Below, one piece after another: positions 1-12,500 of a stretch of 64,000 nucleotides of DNA. The DNA is from Marsupella aquatica. Taxonomy: Eukaryota > Marchantiophyta. The position numbers and the translations under genes were made by a program. The notes beneath the pieces are model-generated. The model worked only from the letters and a program-made list of their open reading frames with translations, had not been told where the DNA came from and ran no database searches. Where the stretch lies: assembly GCA_973895155.1 (NCBI GenBank), contig OZ316891.1, positions 22,630,001-22,694,000 on the forward strand, in the 5' to 3' direction. Position 1 is the stretch's first letter. Each line of letters begins with the position of its first letter.

Positions 1-740
1 AAAAAATGGTAAGCCATAAGCGCATATGTGCATGTCAAGATTTTCAGGCAAAAATGCAAGAAAGGGCACCGAGCACAGTGGCAAGTAAATTCAAACTTGG
101 CACTGCAGATTCAGATTTCAAGGGAACCTACTGTTGCCACTTGCACAACATTTGTGCATTCCTTACAAATTGAACCAAGCCTAAGCATTCCAGTAGTATT
201 CCAAAAACTATTGTCCCATTGTCTAGAGGTGGGATTCATTCACTAAGTGCATGAGGAATGCATTCCACCAAGGGGGTTAGGCCCTGTCATTAAACCTCAG
301 CTGCCCTTTCAAAAGTTCCCGGTTACAGGTTAGGATCCAAACTTCACTTTTAACAGTAAACTTCTCCCAAAATCGTGGAGCAGTTTGGCACCTTAGAGGG
401 AAGAAGTTAGTGGAATGTGGGAAAGGTCTTCCGCACTTCCCCCCTTATATGTGGGCAGTTATGGTTTAGAAAAAATAAACATTGAGTAAGAAACTTATTA
501 GACATCTAGTTCACACCAGCATAAGACCTGGAAAAGTCTTGGACACTTCCCCCTAATATGTGGGCAATTGTGGTTAAAAATAGATAAACATTGATTAAGA
601 GACTTATTAGACACCTAGTTCACACTAGCATAAGACCTACTTGCCAAAAGCAGTCTTATTTTCACTGCCCAACTATTGAGGAGTATGACTGTAGTTTGAG
701 TTGAAAGCCTTTGTACACTGGTGGTCCCTTGGCCCGTTTG
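1..740. other. left-edge stretch without a recognisable gene
   Basis: No coding exon is recognised here. If the villin gene to the right is intact, its later exons lie further left, so this stretch would belong to one of its introns. Two similar segments, around 425-510 and 530-620, share a motif of the type 'atgtgggcagttatggtt...aaataaacattga' followed by 'acttattagacacctagttcacac'. They look like a diverged duplication of about 105 bp. Confidence 0.4.
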
Positions 741-749
741 GGTGCCAGT

Positions 750-1045
750 GGGCTTTTCAATCCATTCGTGCCTTCACATTCTCTATCTGCTTCGAAATCA
801 CCATGAGCAAAGTTGTTGTGAAGGCTTTTTCAATTCATTCATGCCTTCACACTCTCTATCTGCTTCAAAATCACCATGAGCAAAGTTGTTGTAAAAGCTT
901 TTTTCAGTCCATTTGTGCCGTCACATTCTCTATCTGCTTCGAAATCACCATGAGCAAAGTTGTTGTAAAAGCTTTTTCAATCCATTCGTGCCTTCACATT
1001 CTCTATCTGCTTCGAAATCACCAAGAGCAAAGTTGTTGTAAAAGC
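750..1045. repeat. 73-bp tandem repeat, four copies
   Basis: Four head-to-tail copies start near 750, 824, 897 and 970. Each unit runs from 'gctttttcaatccattcgtgcc' through 'ctatctgcttcgaaatcacc' to 'agcaaagttgttgtaaaa'. The copies differ at only a few positions. The period is not a multiple of three, so the open frame across the array is not a conserved coding repeat. Confidence 0.9.
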
Positions 1046-1084
1046 TCTCGTTAGAGATCTATCTCGCACTGTATTTCAACCCTC

Positions 1085-1278
1085 ACAATGAGTAAAGTCG
1101 AACGAAGCTCTTGTTGGAGAGCATTCTGTTTGCTCTCAATCTCATTTCCTAATGAGGGGAGCAAAGGTCGGAGACAACATGTTTGAGTAAAGTCAAAAGA
1201 AGCTCATGTTGGAGACCATTCTATCTAGCTATCGATCTCATTTCCTAATGATGGCAGCAAAGCTCGAAGACAAGATAT
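1085..1278. repeat. imperfect tandem repeat of about 95 bp, two copies
   Basis: Two diverged units, at about 1089-1180 and 1183-1278, share 'gagtaaagtc', 'aagctc.tgttggaga', 'atctcatttcctaatga' and 'agcaaag.tcg.agacaa'. They directly follow the 73-bp array, and the beginning of each unit resembles the end of the 73-bp unit, so both arrays may descend from one repeat. Confidence 0.7.
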
Positions 1279-1344
1279 TTCACAGACTGAAACCTGCCTC
1301 GGCCATAAAATTGAGCTCGCCCATCAGTTTGGCATCAATCTGAG

Positions 1345-2806
1345 TCTTCATTCAGCAGAGGGAGTCTTGATTTGATTTTGTACACTGTGAGTATAGCTGT
1401 TCTCTCCGAGGGGTCCAAAACCTCCGAGGAGGCTCCAGAACTGAGCATCCTCTCCTTCCTCTTCACCATCGTGGATGATTACACCATCTACATTTCCTTC
1501 ATGATTGTTGTCTTTAAGCTGCTGGACCACTGCCATAGCCTTCCCCTTCTCTCCTATGCTTGCTTTGGCACCATTGAACTGGAAGATGTTGTCCTGAGTG
1601 TCCAGAATGAAGATGTCATCGTGGTTGAGGAAGTCTCTGGACACCGGAACCTCTGTCACACGTACGGCCATTCCAGTACCCTTCACTACAAACATCTTGG
1701 GCTCGAAAACCTCCGCCTCCACCTTCTTGAATCCGGAGGCCACCCCTTGAAAATCCCAAGATTACCACAAGTCAGCCATATGATTCAGTCTTTGTAACAT
1801 CATCACCAGCCCAGCATTGGCACAATTTGCACCCAGACAGCGTATTATCTTCAGCCATTGAAGTTCTAATACCCCTAGAAACACAAACTATGTCACCGAG
1901 AATACAATCCTGAGAGTTTTTTTTACTCTAAGTCCTTCATTTGAATTCTGCAATTGCAAAAGCAATGTCAATCCCTTTGCATCATCGATTCCTGAAATGG
2001 TGGTGTGCTAAGCTCCTTCAACAATAATCATACAACAACGAATGACTAATTGGATTTATAGCTTCCGGGCACCCGAACCCGAGCCATGGGATTGACATTC
2101 TACAACGATTTCTATGAATTAATCAGAGGTCACTTGGGAAAGCAAACTTCCTACTCTTTGATCACCCACTTTCTCCCCTCGGAGTACGGAGAAGAACCAA
2201 CGAATGGATGGATTTAAATGTTCCGGGCACCCAACCCTGAGCGATGGGACCGACATTGTACACATTTCTATGAATCCAAAAGCAGGATTTGTTACTAATT
2301 GCCGCCGATGGGCAGCGGAATCAGAAAAAAAGAACTCTCTAAGAGATCGGAATCCCTGATCTAACGCAGATGCCCAACAAAGTGACATTCACAAATAGAT
2401 TTGAGTCATAAAAAACAGAGAATGTAAATAAGGCCACACCTCCTTCTTTGGGGACTATGCAAGGCTTGAAGTAGTGGAGGAAGAGGTCGGACTCTTGCCC
2501 TTGCAGCTCCCTGTACTGGACAGCCTTATCGCCCAGATACTGGTCCAGCTCCACGGTTTTGATTGCAGCAGTGCCCTGCTCGTCTTGGCTCGTGCTCTTC
2601 CCGAGCCAGAAGTGGACGTCATACTTGAGACTGCCGCTCTGGGTTTCTGTTGTCTTCAAGACAATGTACGAGTCTCCGTTGTAGAACGTCCCGTAGTCGG
2701 ACTTCTTCAGCGGCACGGGCTTGAAGTCCTCGATCCGCCAGATCTCGATCCCTGCTGCCTTGCCGGCTCCCTGGAACGCTTCATCAACGACTGCTCCGTC
2801 CCCCAT
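1345..2806 (-). CDS. villin/gelsolin-type actin-binding protein, first two coding exons (partial)
   Basis: Villins bind, bundle, cap or sever actin filaments in the cytoplasm. The start ATG is at 2806-2804 and exon 1 runs to about 2440, ending in a GT donor (GGA G|GTGTGG). Exon 2 starts at 1745 after an AG acceptor and restores frame across a glycine codon, reading [11 protein letters not shown]. Exon 1 carries the start of gelsolin repeat 1 ([48 protein letters not shown], and [19 protein letters not shown]). Exon 2 carries the segment leading into repeat 2, with [15 protein letters not shown] and [11 protein letters not shown], and ends near GGFGPLGEN. Plant villins are about 900-1000 residues with six gelsolin repeats and a headpiece. 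Only about 230 residues are here, so the rest should lie left of the window unless the gene is truncated. The 3' border of exon 2 is not certain. Family assignment is firm; completeness is not. Confidence 0.88.
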
Positions 2807-4018
2807 GGCTAACTGTAAACCTGCTGCAGCTGTAACTCTGCCCAATTCACACTCACAACGTCTCCAAAATAGACTGCAATTCTCCGCAGGCGTTGAGCTG
2901 GAGAGACCCAATACAGAACCGGAAACGATGGAGCGACCCAGATCCAGAACCGGCTGACGAGGATTGAGGATCTAACAGCCCAATCGGCCACAATAAAGCG
3001 AGCGATCCAATGTCACGACGACAGGCAGCAATGGAGTGTGATCTGTCACCACAACCAACAATGGAGCGAGATATGTGACAAGAGCAACGGATTTTGTAGA
3101 GCTGGGTTGGACCCAAAAAACGCGTCAAAATCAAATGCCGCCCCCCAAGCACAACCAAGACCAATGCAGCAACTGAAGAATATCTCAAGAGGCAACAATC
3201 GGTCGGTCCAATGCCACAATGGGCAGCAAAGCCTCAGTCTGCCGACACCGTACTGAATGACTTGGGCGGAAAACAATATTTACTTCCCACGTCATCCCAA
3301 TACAGTACAGTAGTGGGAGCTGTTGCAGAGTCATGCAGTGTTTCCCTTCCCACGGAAATCAGCTGACAACCCAGATCATGCTCTCTTGATGGAGCATCCT
3401 CATTCAAAGATGCCCACCTCGATGAATCTTCCAATTTGATCGGATGTCCCGGAATGGGTCACCCGCTGAGTGGATAAAGACGTTGGAAAAGCCCCACAGC
3501 CTCTGTGGTCACCGACCTGTTGATCTCAGACCCTGTTTAGGCTGTTGACTGCTGATATATAGATTGTGCATCGTGGACTATCTTCTGTTTTGGGAATCCA
3601 TAATATTCCTGACTCCCCTATTCTCGAATGCCATTTCGAGATTTTGGAATAGGAACCTCCCCTGCAACTCTACATAAACATTCACCGACCAGGGACTCGA
3701 GACCCATGGGACCCAGAGAATCAGCGTGCCTTCTGCTGAGAAGCAGCTCTTATCCTATGTGGTAGAAGAACCGACTACGAAGGCAGCCAAATGAGGTGTT
3801 TTGACTTATGCAGTGCGGATGCATGTTTGCATGGGACTCCCGAGTAAACCAGGTCCAACAATAGGCCATTGAAGCGGATTGGTATATGCATCTGATATCG
3901 CTCTGATTTGCAGAAACAATCACCCACGTGGTTGATGCTCTGAAATCGTAATTGTGACGAATATGGATAATTCACATAAATGTAGGAACAAGCAAGGCTC
4001 AAGCTAGATTGATATTCT
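2807..4018. other. intergenic region upstream of the villin gene
   Basis: This holds the presumed 5' leader and promoter of the minus-strand villin gene. I see no coding exon on either strand. A short hairpin (CTCGAATGCCATTTCGAG) lies near 3620. The border to the GC-rich retroelement is near 4019. Confidence 0.5.
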
Positions 4019-7000
4019 TTGATAGGGTCTCACAAGCAAAACAACCCAATAAAGAAGCATATCAAACTGCCAAAAGACAGAGGGCGCCGAACTGGGAGAC
4101 ATGATCCCTCAGGCAAAAGACCCAATCAAGGGGGGAGACCACCAAGGGGCCAAGAAAAGCAAACCCAAAGACAGGAACCCAAGCGCCTACCTATCAGCAA
4201 ACTGGAGAGCCTGGTAAAGCTCCGGTGTGAACTGCATGGGGGGGTCAAGCAAAGGAATCCTACTAGCGGCCCTAAGACCAACAGCCTCCCCCCTACGAAG
4301 AATAGTGAATGCCTGTGCCCGCTGAAGCGCAACAGACACCCTCTATCTAAAGAATGCAGTGATGACCAACACAGGGGGATAGGGCCTCCGCTCGACGTAC
4401 TGAACTGCACAAGAGCGAAGAAACGGTCAAAGGATGGGTGTAGCGCCCCAAAGACCTCCACAGCAAATGGATAGAAGAGGTCCCCGGGGTACCGCACAGC
4501 ATAGGCCTCCTCCTTCAGCCAAGCTGCCCTCGCGGCGGCATGGCCTGGTATATGAGCCGCCGAAGCCACATTGGCCCCACTAGTCGGATTAGCAACAACA
4601 ACATCCTTAAGGGCACAAACACCAGCGCGAGAGAATACCAAATCTGCTCGACGACGATCAGAAACCCCATCCCGTGGAGGTAACACATGTCTCTGTTCCA
4701 TCATGACATGGTAACCAGAATCACGGGCAATGGCCGCCACCACGTCCTGAATGTCGTCGTGTGTCACAGTCCTCTCACTACCATGACCGCACCTGAGAAT
4801 GTGAATGCCTTGCCCATCAAGGGGCGCTCCACAGACGCAAGTGGGCTGACCCAAGAGGCAAGGGTGAGGAAGACCCAACCAAAGCGCGTGGATGTGGTAA
4901 AAATATAAGAACTCATATGAAAGGGGGCCCAAAGAGGACTCGCCGATAGCCAAGCCCCCGAACCAGCGCCCAAACCGGATAAAAGACGTGCCCGTACCAA
5001 ATCCGAGGGTGCCTCAGAAAGCATGTTGGAAAAGGTGTGTCGGTGCATGCGATCAGAAATCACCTGTTGGACTCGATCCGGGCTGTCCAAAACAACTCCC
5101 TCGAAAGCAGGGACCACGCTCTGCACATCCTCCGACAATAATGACCGTGCATGACAAAGCTGGACCTGAAAAGGGAGAGCTCCGTTCTCCACTCCCATGA
5201 CCAAGTCAGAGAGGATAGGCCGAAGGTCCACAATGAAGCGAGAGGCCAGGGCAGGGGCCACCTGCGCCCAACTACCAAGAAACGCGCAAGGGGCAGTGTC
5301 CACTGCCGAGGCCACCCCCATACCACCTCCCGATGGGGGTAACGCAGCCTGCCTAGCCGCAAAAGAACCATCCTCTCCATCAAGGGCTCCCGGACCAATG
5401 AGGTGACCAAAGACTCTCATAACAGTGGTGTCAAATGAAGAGAGTAAGGACAGGAACATCGTGGTAGGAGGGACTGTCCGGAGAAGATAGGAGGGACGCC
5501 GAACAAAACAAAGGACCAGGATCAAAAAGGAGATTTGGGCATCCCACAAGGACGCCAACTGGTCAATGTGCAAAACGTCCTGGGATAGGGCCGCTAGAAG
5601 AAAATCCTGCTCAAAGATCGCTCCCCCAAAAGGCACCCCAAGGACTCTAATGCTCTCGAGCCGAATGGGTATACCAAGAGGTGGGGTGAAAGAGTGGGGG
5701 AGGGGGAGACGAGACCAAACCCCACACTTCCAAGGCTGAACTGAAAGACCAATGAGGGTAAGCTGGTCCACAAAGTGGGAATAGGCATCCCCAACAAGCG
5801 AGACCGGGGCAACAATGTGAGTGTCATCCGCAACAGAAGGAAACATGCAACCCGGGAAGGCAGCCAAAGAGGCACGAATAGCACGAAGGTGCGCCATAGC
5901 AAACAACGCCCCACCAAGGGGGTCACCCTGCCTAGTCCTGGACTCGGATGAGATGGTCACATAGGACCCAGGAACAAGATGGTCAGGGTAAACCAGGGGG
6001 TCGGGGCCCCATAGAAGGCCCGGGCAAAGGGGATGAGGGATGTGATCTCCCCTCCAACGGCCCGCAACTCCTCAAACATGACCCGACGGGATACAGAGTT
6101 GAATGCGTTAGCCACATCCACCTGAATAACCGCCCAGTTGGGGTGGATATCCAAGATGGCACGAAGGCCATGCACCACCCTCTCGCAACCGCCACGGGTG
6201 GCCACACCAAACTGGTGAGGAAAAAAGTGTGATGAAAAGGGAGCCCGAGTTTGCAGACAAACACAACGGCTCACCAAGCGAAACAAGACCTCCCCGATGG
6301 CCAAGGGCCTGACACCCCCAGTCTCTTTGGCCATAGCCAGAAGCCGACAGGCCCCCAAAAGCCGAGCGACCACAGGAGGAATACGGCCCCCCGCTACATG
6401 GGCACAAACCTGGAACAACTCAGAAAAACCAGATGTCGAGTTGTCGAGACAAAAGCAATCGCGTAGGTGCTCGAACCTTATCCCAGAAATCCCGCCCGCA
6501 GATAGGCGGGGTAGATGAAGGAAGACAGAGGAGAACACCTCACGGGATAGGGAGAACTCGGCCTCAGGGGTAAAGCTCCCGAGGAAACAAGGAACCTCAG
6601 AAGCAACCGGGGGATGAAGAGACCATAAGGCAAGAACGGTCTCGGCTGAAGGAGGAGAGGGGAGAGGGGGACCAAGGAGCGGGCGGCCCGAAAAACTCCC
6701 CCGCCTGCCCTAATAGAAGGCACTGGCGAAACCTGCGCTGCACTGGAGGGACAGATGGCTCCTCGACAGGCTCAGAGGTCCGAGGGGCCATCGCTAACAA
6801 CCTATAATAATACTCCTCATGAAGCGAAGCCCAATCCCCAGAAAGGAACCGCTGCAACCGGACCAAGGTCTCCCTATGCCCGGACGACCCCCCCCCCCCC
6901 CCGCGGAGGAAGGGACCAGCACCCAATGAGGGAGCAGGAGGAGCAAGGACCAAGCCCCAACATCTGAGGGGTCGCGAGCCAAGCGGTCGAAGGGAAGACG

Positions 7001-8195
7001 AAAGGCTCTCTGAAGGAGAGGCCGCACGGGCACGGGAATCCTTGTAAACAAACGGGGATGCCGAAAACCGGGATAGAGGGCAGCAAGGACATCAAGGTGA
7101 GCCAACCAATCCCAAGAGGAGGGAGGGGGCCCAGATGGAGGTGGGGGGAGGACGGGGGGTGGAGGCAAGGTGGAGGAGGAAGCACGAAGGGGAGGACAGG
7201 AACGACGGTGGCGTGTCAAACCTGACGACCGGTACCAACTATGACAAGCATCGCACTGGACACGGGGATCAGAAGGGGAAGTGGGAGGTGAGGAGGGATG
7301 ATGGCGACGGACGGAAAGAGGAGTGGAGCAGGGGGAAGCCGGTGGGCGCGGAGTGGGGGGAGGGGAACTCAGAATGGGAAGAGGCTCCATGAGAAAATGA
7401 AAATATAAAACAGGGATAAAGAAGAAACATATAAAGTAGATAAGTCAAACAAAAACAAACAGAAAATATTACGAAAGCAACAACAAAAACAAAGGCAAAG
7501 GATGGATGACCGAAGCAAAGAACCTCGACCCGGTAGTGACAACAACCGCACGTCGAAAAGGACCGCCGCAGCCCCGCGCAAAGGAAGCTGTCGCGGAGGC
7601 ACCCCCTCTGGACAGAACACCAAGAAGCCACACCACAACATGCCCCCCAGGTCACGAACCAACCCCGGCTCAGAGCCAGGAGAAAAAGCGCCAACCCCGG
7701 GCCAGGCCAGGGCCAGTCACCAGGCTGGAGCAGAAATCCAACCAGCAGAGAAGGCTCCCAAGCACCAAAACCTCCCCGCCAAACAGAGCCGAGGGGCCCG
7801 GAAAACAGCGCCCAAAGGGCCAAAGCCAGCAGTACGGGGAGCACCGAAAGAGGAGAACCAAGGATGAAAAGCCCTAGGCCAACAACCCACACGAAAATCC
7901 TGATAAAGGGGGGGGGGGATCCGAGTCACCCCAGCGGAAGGAGCCCCTCTCCGAGGGGCAGGGGGTCCCTCATAATGAGGCCCCTGCGCACGCACCTCCC
8001 TGGCTCCGCCACGCGTCAGCCCCCACAGCATGTCAGCGCCCAGCCGCGGGCAACCCGGCTCACCCCCGCCGCGCTCGACCTCGCTCGCCGGACCCTCCCG
8101 CCACTCACTTGCTCCCCCGCTCCTCCCGACCCCGGCTCGCGCGACTGCCGCTCCGCCTCCGATCTGCTCCGCTCCCGCTGCCGCTCCGCTTAAAG
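4019..8195 (-). mobile_element. decayed non-LTR retrotransposon with C-terminal restriction-like endonuclease (R2/NeSL/Utopia-like architecture)
   Basis: A GC-rich block with abrupt edges (about 4130 and 8190) reads on the minus strand as one retrotransposon polyprotein spread over several frames. From 5' to 3' it has an ATG at 7390; a C2HC/C2H2-like zinc finger (VQCDACHSWYRSSGLTRHRR, about 7195-7255); the linker WASLHEEYYYRLLAM near 6830; RT blocks GISGIRFEHL, RPLAIGEVLFRLVSR, QFGVATRGGCERVVHGL and the catalytic VIQVDVANAFNSV (about 6118); RQGDPLGGALFA and the SVADDTHIV box (about 5828); then CVCGAPLDGQGIHILRC (CCHC knuckle, about 4789-4839). The C-terminus looks like a PD-(D/E)XK endonuclease (RRADLVF, LKDVVVANP, WLKEEAY, about 4500-4650). 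Frameshifts near 6890 (a long C run), 6600-6650, 5957 and 4900 show it is dead. I see no poly(A) tail or target duplication, and the 5' end is only inferred from base composition. Confidence 0.8.
4126..7390 (-). pseudogene. retrotransposon polyprotein: zinc finger, reverse transcriptase, CCHC and RLE endonuclease (frameshifted)
   Basis: This is the coding part of the element at 4019-8195. It falls into at least five open segments in three frames: 7390-6794, 6953-6597, 6538-5957, 5960-4764 and 4953-4126. Conserved motifs continue across each frame change, so the breaks are decay and not intended gene boundaries. Domain order (zinc finger, RT, knuckle, endonuclease) is that of site-specific LINE groups with a restriction-like endonuclease. 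It differs from L1- and RTE-type plant LINEs, whose endonuclease lies upstream of the RT. Confidence 0.75.
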
Positions 8196-9510
8196 TCTGC
8201 AATTGGCTTCACGCATTGTCATGCTTGTGCAGTCATGTTTTCGCCAATCATCTGCACTTAGGTAATATCCATGGAGCACCTGCCAACAAGTCTTTGGTGC
8301 AGTAATCTGACAAATCAGCTGAGGATTGTTCATCCTGCCTGTGAATTCAACCCAGAGAATTCAACCCAGAGAAGTAGTTTGAGGGAGGATACAAGTGCGA
8401 ACAGTTAGCAACCAAATAAAGGGAGGAAAGAGTAAACAATGAAATATGAATAATCGAGAAGCTTAGAATTTAAGAATTTCAGAAAAGTACGGACGAGCAC
8501 GGCCAAGACCTAGGCCTCCCAAAATCTAGGAGTATACTTCACCTCTTTACCCCCAAAATCCCAAAGGTTTAGAAATTGAATTTATGATTTCCTTAGTACG
8601 TGTTGTTCGCTACATAGTTTGCAGAATTGCTAGGAGTCTCTCATTTTCAACATTTTGCTCCACACTAATGTACATCACGTTGAGACACTAGTAGGCACTT
8701 GTCTGTTATTGTTATTCCCAAACCCTCTGGCAAAGGTGGATGGATGAGAGAAACAAATTAAATATGAACCACTCACCAGACACTTATCACACTCCGAAAG
8801 ACCCAATCAATGCCTTCGCACATTATACCCCACTTGAATGGTCTGAAACATGATTGCCCGAGAACTTTCTGGACATGACCCTTTCCTTAAACTACCCCTG
8901 CAAGCTTAGCTTCGATACTAACGCTTCCATGGGCTCCCACCCGAAGGCGATCAGGGTATCCAATCGCAATATTACTGAGGAACTCTCCGCGTAGAAATTA
9001 CCCACTCAACACCTTGAAGTTACAGTTCCTGGTCCGGTCCTCTTTTCGTTTCACCTTTGGTTTTCCTCAATTAATGGCCATTTCGACAAAAATTCGTCAA
9101 GGCTATGGGGAGATCAGCAATGCAACACGCTTAAGACGTTTTCAGTAATCTAAATCTTCCCCTAAATTTCTGAAGCGCCTTGATGGCTATTAAGGAAGTG
9201 ATCGCGTCAGATTCTCGTTTTATTTTCATTTTCAATTACGGAAGTCGATCGTCTGTACTGCAAGGTATCAAGATGCCTGTTCTCCAGGGTCCTGCGTGTC
9301 GACGTTCAGATCCAGAGCACTTTTCATGTCGTAATTTGATTTGCATTTATAACTGTGGATGTACAAATCTTAATGTGTAAGAAACCTGAAAATATCACGA
9401 TGGTTGCTAAGCAGCGACCCCGCAGGAGACCTCTTCCAATCACTGATATGATTGCTCACATATTGGGAGAATCTCCTTACAATCTCGACATCTCAAACAT
9501 TTATCAGACC
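8196..9510. other. intergenic region downstream of NUP205
   Basis: No coding exon is recognised. A short plus-strand open frame at about 9399-9530 is antisense to the 3' end and has no recognisable motif. The terminal transcribed region of the minus-strand NUP205 gene presumably extends into this stretch. Confidence 0.5.
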
Positions 9511-12500
9511 TCAGTAGGAAATTCTAAGTAAGATCCGTGACTTCAAGGTACCAACGAGTCTTTGTATGTGCTTCATACTCCGGCCCACCCTCTCCTGCAA
9601 AATGTGAACTCTTCGTGAGAAAGAATGACGCATGACATTGCCAAAATTCATGAACAGAACATCCTGGCCAATACCCTGCAATCTTCAGCTCATAACGTGA
9701 AGGCCAAGCTATTAAGCTGATGATAATCTTCAGTATTAATATCCTGACTACTTGGTCATCTGTAAAAAGACGATCAGAAAACCAAGGCAACAGAAAACCC
9801 TGGACGCTTTCAAACTTTCAGCATGAGGAGGGACAAACAGATATACAATGTTATTAAGTACCTCTTGAATGGTCTCTAGCCTTTCGAACACAGGTATCAG
9901 TTTTTCACAAAGGGCCTTCACCTCCCAATTCCCTGCAACAGGATCAGCACTGGGAAGCTCGTATTTACCTCTACTAGTCTGTGGCAAAAGTGACCTGGAA
10001 CGACAAGGTCAAGCAGGTCAGCACGAGACATAGTAGCTCAGCGCTTACGCAGGCATAAGTTTCTTGGTAAGGGAATAGAGCTCATAAAAGCAATGGAAAA
10101 TATGCGTTGACGTCTCTTGGTCATACTACTGTATCTACTATGTATACGACTCTCCTGGGATCACAATGGGATCACCCGTCCCACCTCAGTGGCCCGCTTA
10201 AGCTTCAGTTGGCAAGCTTGGAGTTCTCTTGCAATGTGTTTGCAGCATATCCGGGTTACTTCAGAACTACCCCTGCTTCTGAACGTACATCAATAACTAC
10301 AGAAAAATGAAAGGCTCCAAACTGACCTGTTGTCAAAATGAATGTACAAAATTTCGAGGGACTGTTCGGCTAAGAAAACAAGAGATGCTATTTGGCATTC
10401 CCGACTACCAGCCGCACTACACATCTCCACCATCGCCAAATATCTCCTGTCGTGTAAAACAAACAGCACAATACCAGGGTTTCGTGAGAAGGGAATTGCA
10501 CAGTAGCCAAACATTGAGAAACGAAACTGGAACGGCTGCTGTCCACTGTTGTTAAGAGTACCGTATCAAATGAATTCTAGCAGCAGCTCACCTTGTATCC
10601 AAGATAGAAGAACTTAGAACTAATCGGCAAAGAATAATGACATCTTACTCACCTCTTACGAATGCTGTCACTGCTATCTATCTGCTGTTGCTGCCCATAA
10701 GCTTTTATAATATCGTCAACCTCGTGCCTTGACAACTCGTTTACATCTTGAAGCTGATACAAAAGACCACATAGCTAACATAATGAGGCAAATGTAATTA
10801 AGTCTTGAACTAAGAGTATCAGGGCCTACAAAATTGTCGAATTCCTCGAAACTCTGCTTGCATGTGTGGCAAGCTTGAATTACATGAGAACAATTCGGAA
10901 GGTAGGGTCTATATGTATTATTGAAACGGGCCAAGGCAGCTTCCATTTCTCCTAATTACTTGAATTAGGGACATCCTAGGCAACAACAAACTTGGTGTTG
11001 CTCATCAACCTACAAGCGTAGCTTCCCTGCAAGTAGCAACTACTAAATTCATCATGGACAGTCGTTGAACAAGCATTTTTAAGACTCTGTGGATGTCGTT
11101 TCTTCCCTTCATATACAGAAATAGAGAAGACCAACCCTTTTGAGCTAGGAGCCTCATACCTTCGCTAGAAGCAATGCCTTCTCCTCTAAAGCGGATTCCA
11201 AATCTAAGGATGTCTGGAGGAGGAGACTAGCAATAGTGCCCAAGGATGGATGCCTATGCTTCTCCTGCACATACCGTCCGCCGGATGCCTGCAATGGAAC
11301 GGCAACCCATTCTTTCAACTTAATTCGTCGTCCAGGGAAATCACAAGACTGATCCTCCGCATCTCACTTTTTAGTGCCTAGCTTACCTGATTATAAGCTT
11401 ACAGAAATTATCATGCCTGCTTGTTAAACCAACCTTGGGACTCGCGAATGCCAATTGCAAACCCCGCCTAGTCACCATACTGTACAGAAATGAGATTAAA
11501 TTGCAGCGAACTCTTGCTACCAGAAGCTCCATCTTTCTCGATGTCTACAGGAGTTCACACCAACCACCTTTGTCAGCAAAATAACAACTCCCAAATAAAC
11601 TCATTCCTCCGCCACACAACGCACCTGCGATATCCTGCAAGATCAACTCAGCTGCGAATGCAATGGAATCTCCAACGATAAAATTAGCAGAATTGCACAC
11701 CAAGAAACTCCAATCTTGCTTCATTCCAGGTCCTCTCAAAATGTCAGGTCAGATAATGTCCGGCCTTCCCCTTATCCTAGCACTTTTACATTGACTGCCA
11801 AGACAAGATATCATGCGACTAGAAGACTCTCGCGTTGTCTAAGTCTTCCTACTATTGAGAATATGTCTGCAACCGAATGTGTTCCCAATGAAGCTCTCGG
11901 ACTGGAAACCATTTCCTGATTGACAGAAGGCAACATATTTTTCATGTAGAACCTCGAAAAGTTTACGCCTAAAAACGGAATCACCTACAAAAACAAGCAA
12001 TATGTGGTATTACCTCTCGAGCCCCGGCGGAAAGCTCCGGATTTCTATCGACCTCACAGATATGCTGTACAAACCGATTTCGGGACTCCGTGGTTTCCAA
12101 AAAGTAGTCGATGGACAGACTGAACAATGCTGGTGTGAATGCAGGATCCAGAGCATCTTCACAGGGCCACACCTAGTTGGAGGACAAATAAACAGTGGTG
12201 AGACGTTGATCTGCAATATCATAAAGGACATGAACGTAAACAAGACGGAAGGACAAATATGGACAAGAATTCCAAGCTTACCCCGGAGGAACACAAGCAA
12301 CGAATGGAAAGAGCTATTACCTTACTCAAAATCGATGTGACTAGATGAATCTCTTCCAAATCAGACAGTTGAACAGATCGAGTTTCATTTGCAATGATGT
12401 GGAAAAAAAGACCTTGATGCTCTTTCACAAACTTTATAATTTCCAACACTACCTCATCTTGACCCTGTCCCCACACCACAGCAAAACGACGATGAGAATG

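Noticed and set aside
750-1045. CRISPR-like array
   Set aside because: The units are contiguous without unique spacers and the genome is eukaryotic; it is an ordinary tandem repeat.
701-1054. 117-codon plus-strand frame with repeated peptide
   Set aside because: It arises from the 73-bp tandem array; the period is not divisible by three, so the peptide repeat changes frame between units and is not a conserved coding repeat.
1372-1797. 141-codon plus-strand frame opposite the villin exon
   Set aside because: It is antisense to a well-supported gelsolin-domain exon with proper splice signals.
7502-7877. Overlapping plus-strand Pro/Lys-rich frames in the LINE 5' region
   Set aside because: They are mirror frames of high-GC sequence of the minus-strand retroelement and carry no recognised motif.
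9399-9530. Short plus-strand ORF starting MVAKQRPRRRPLPITDM
   Set aside because: It is only 43 codons, overlaps the 3' end of the NUP205 coding sequence antisense, and shows no motif.
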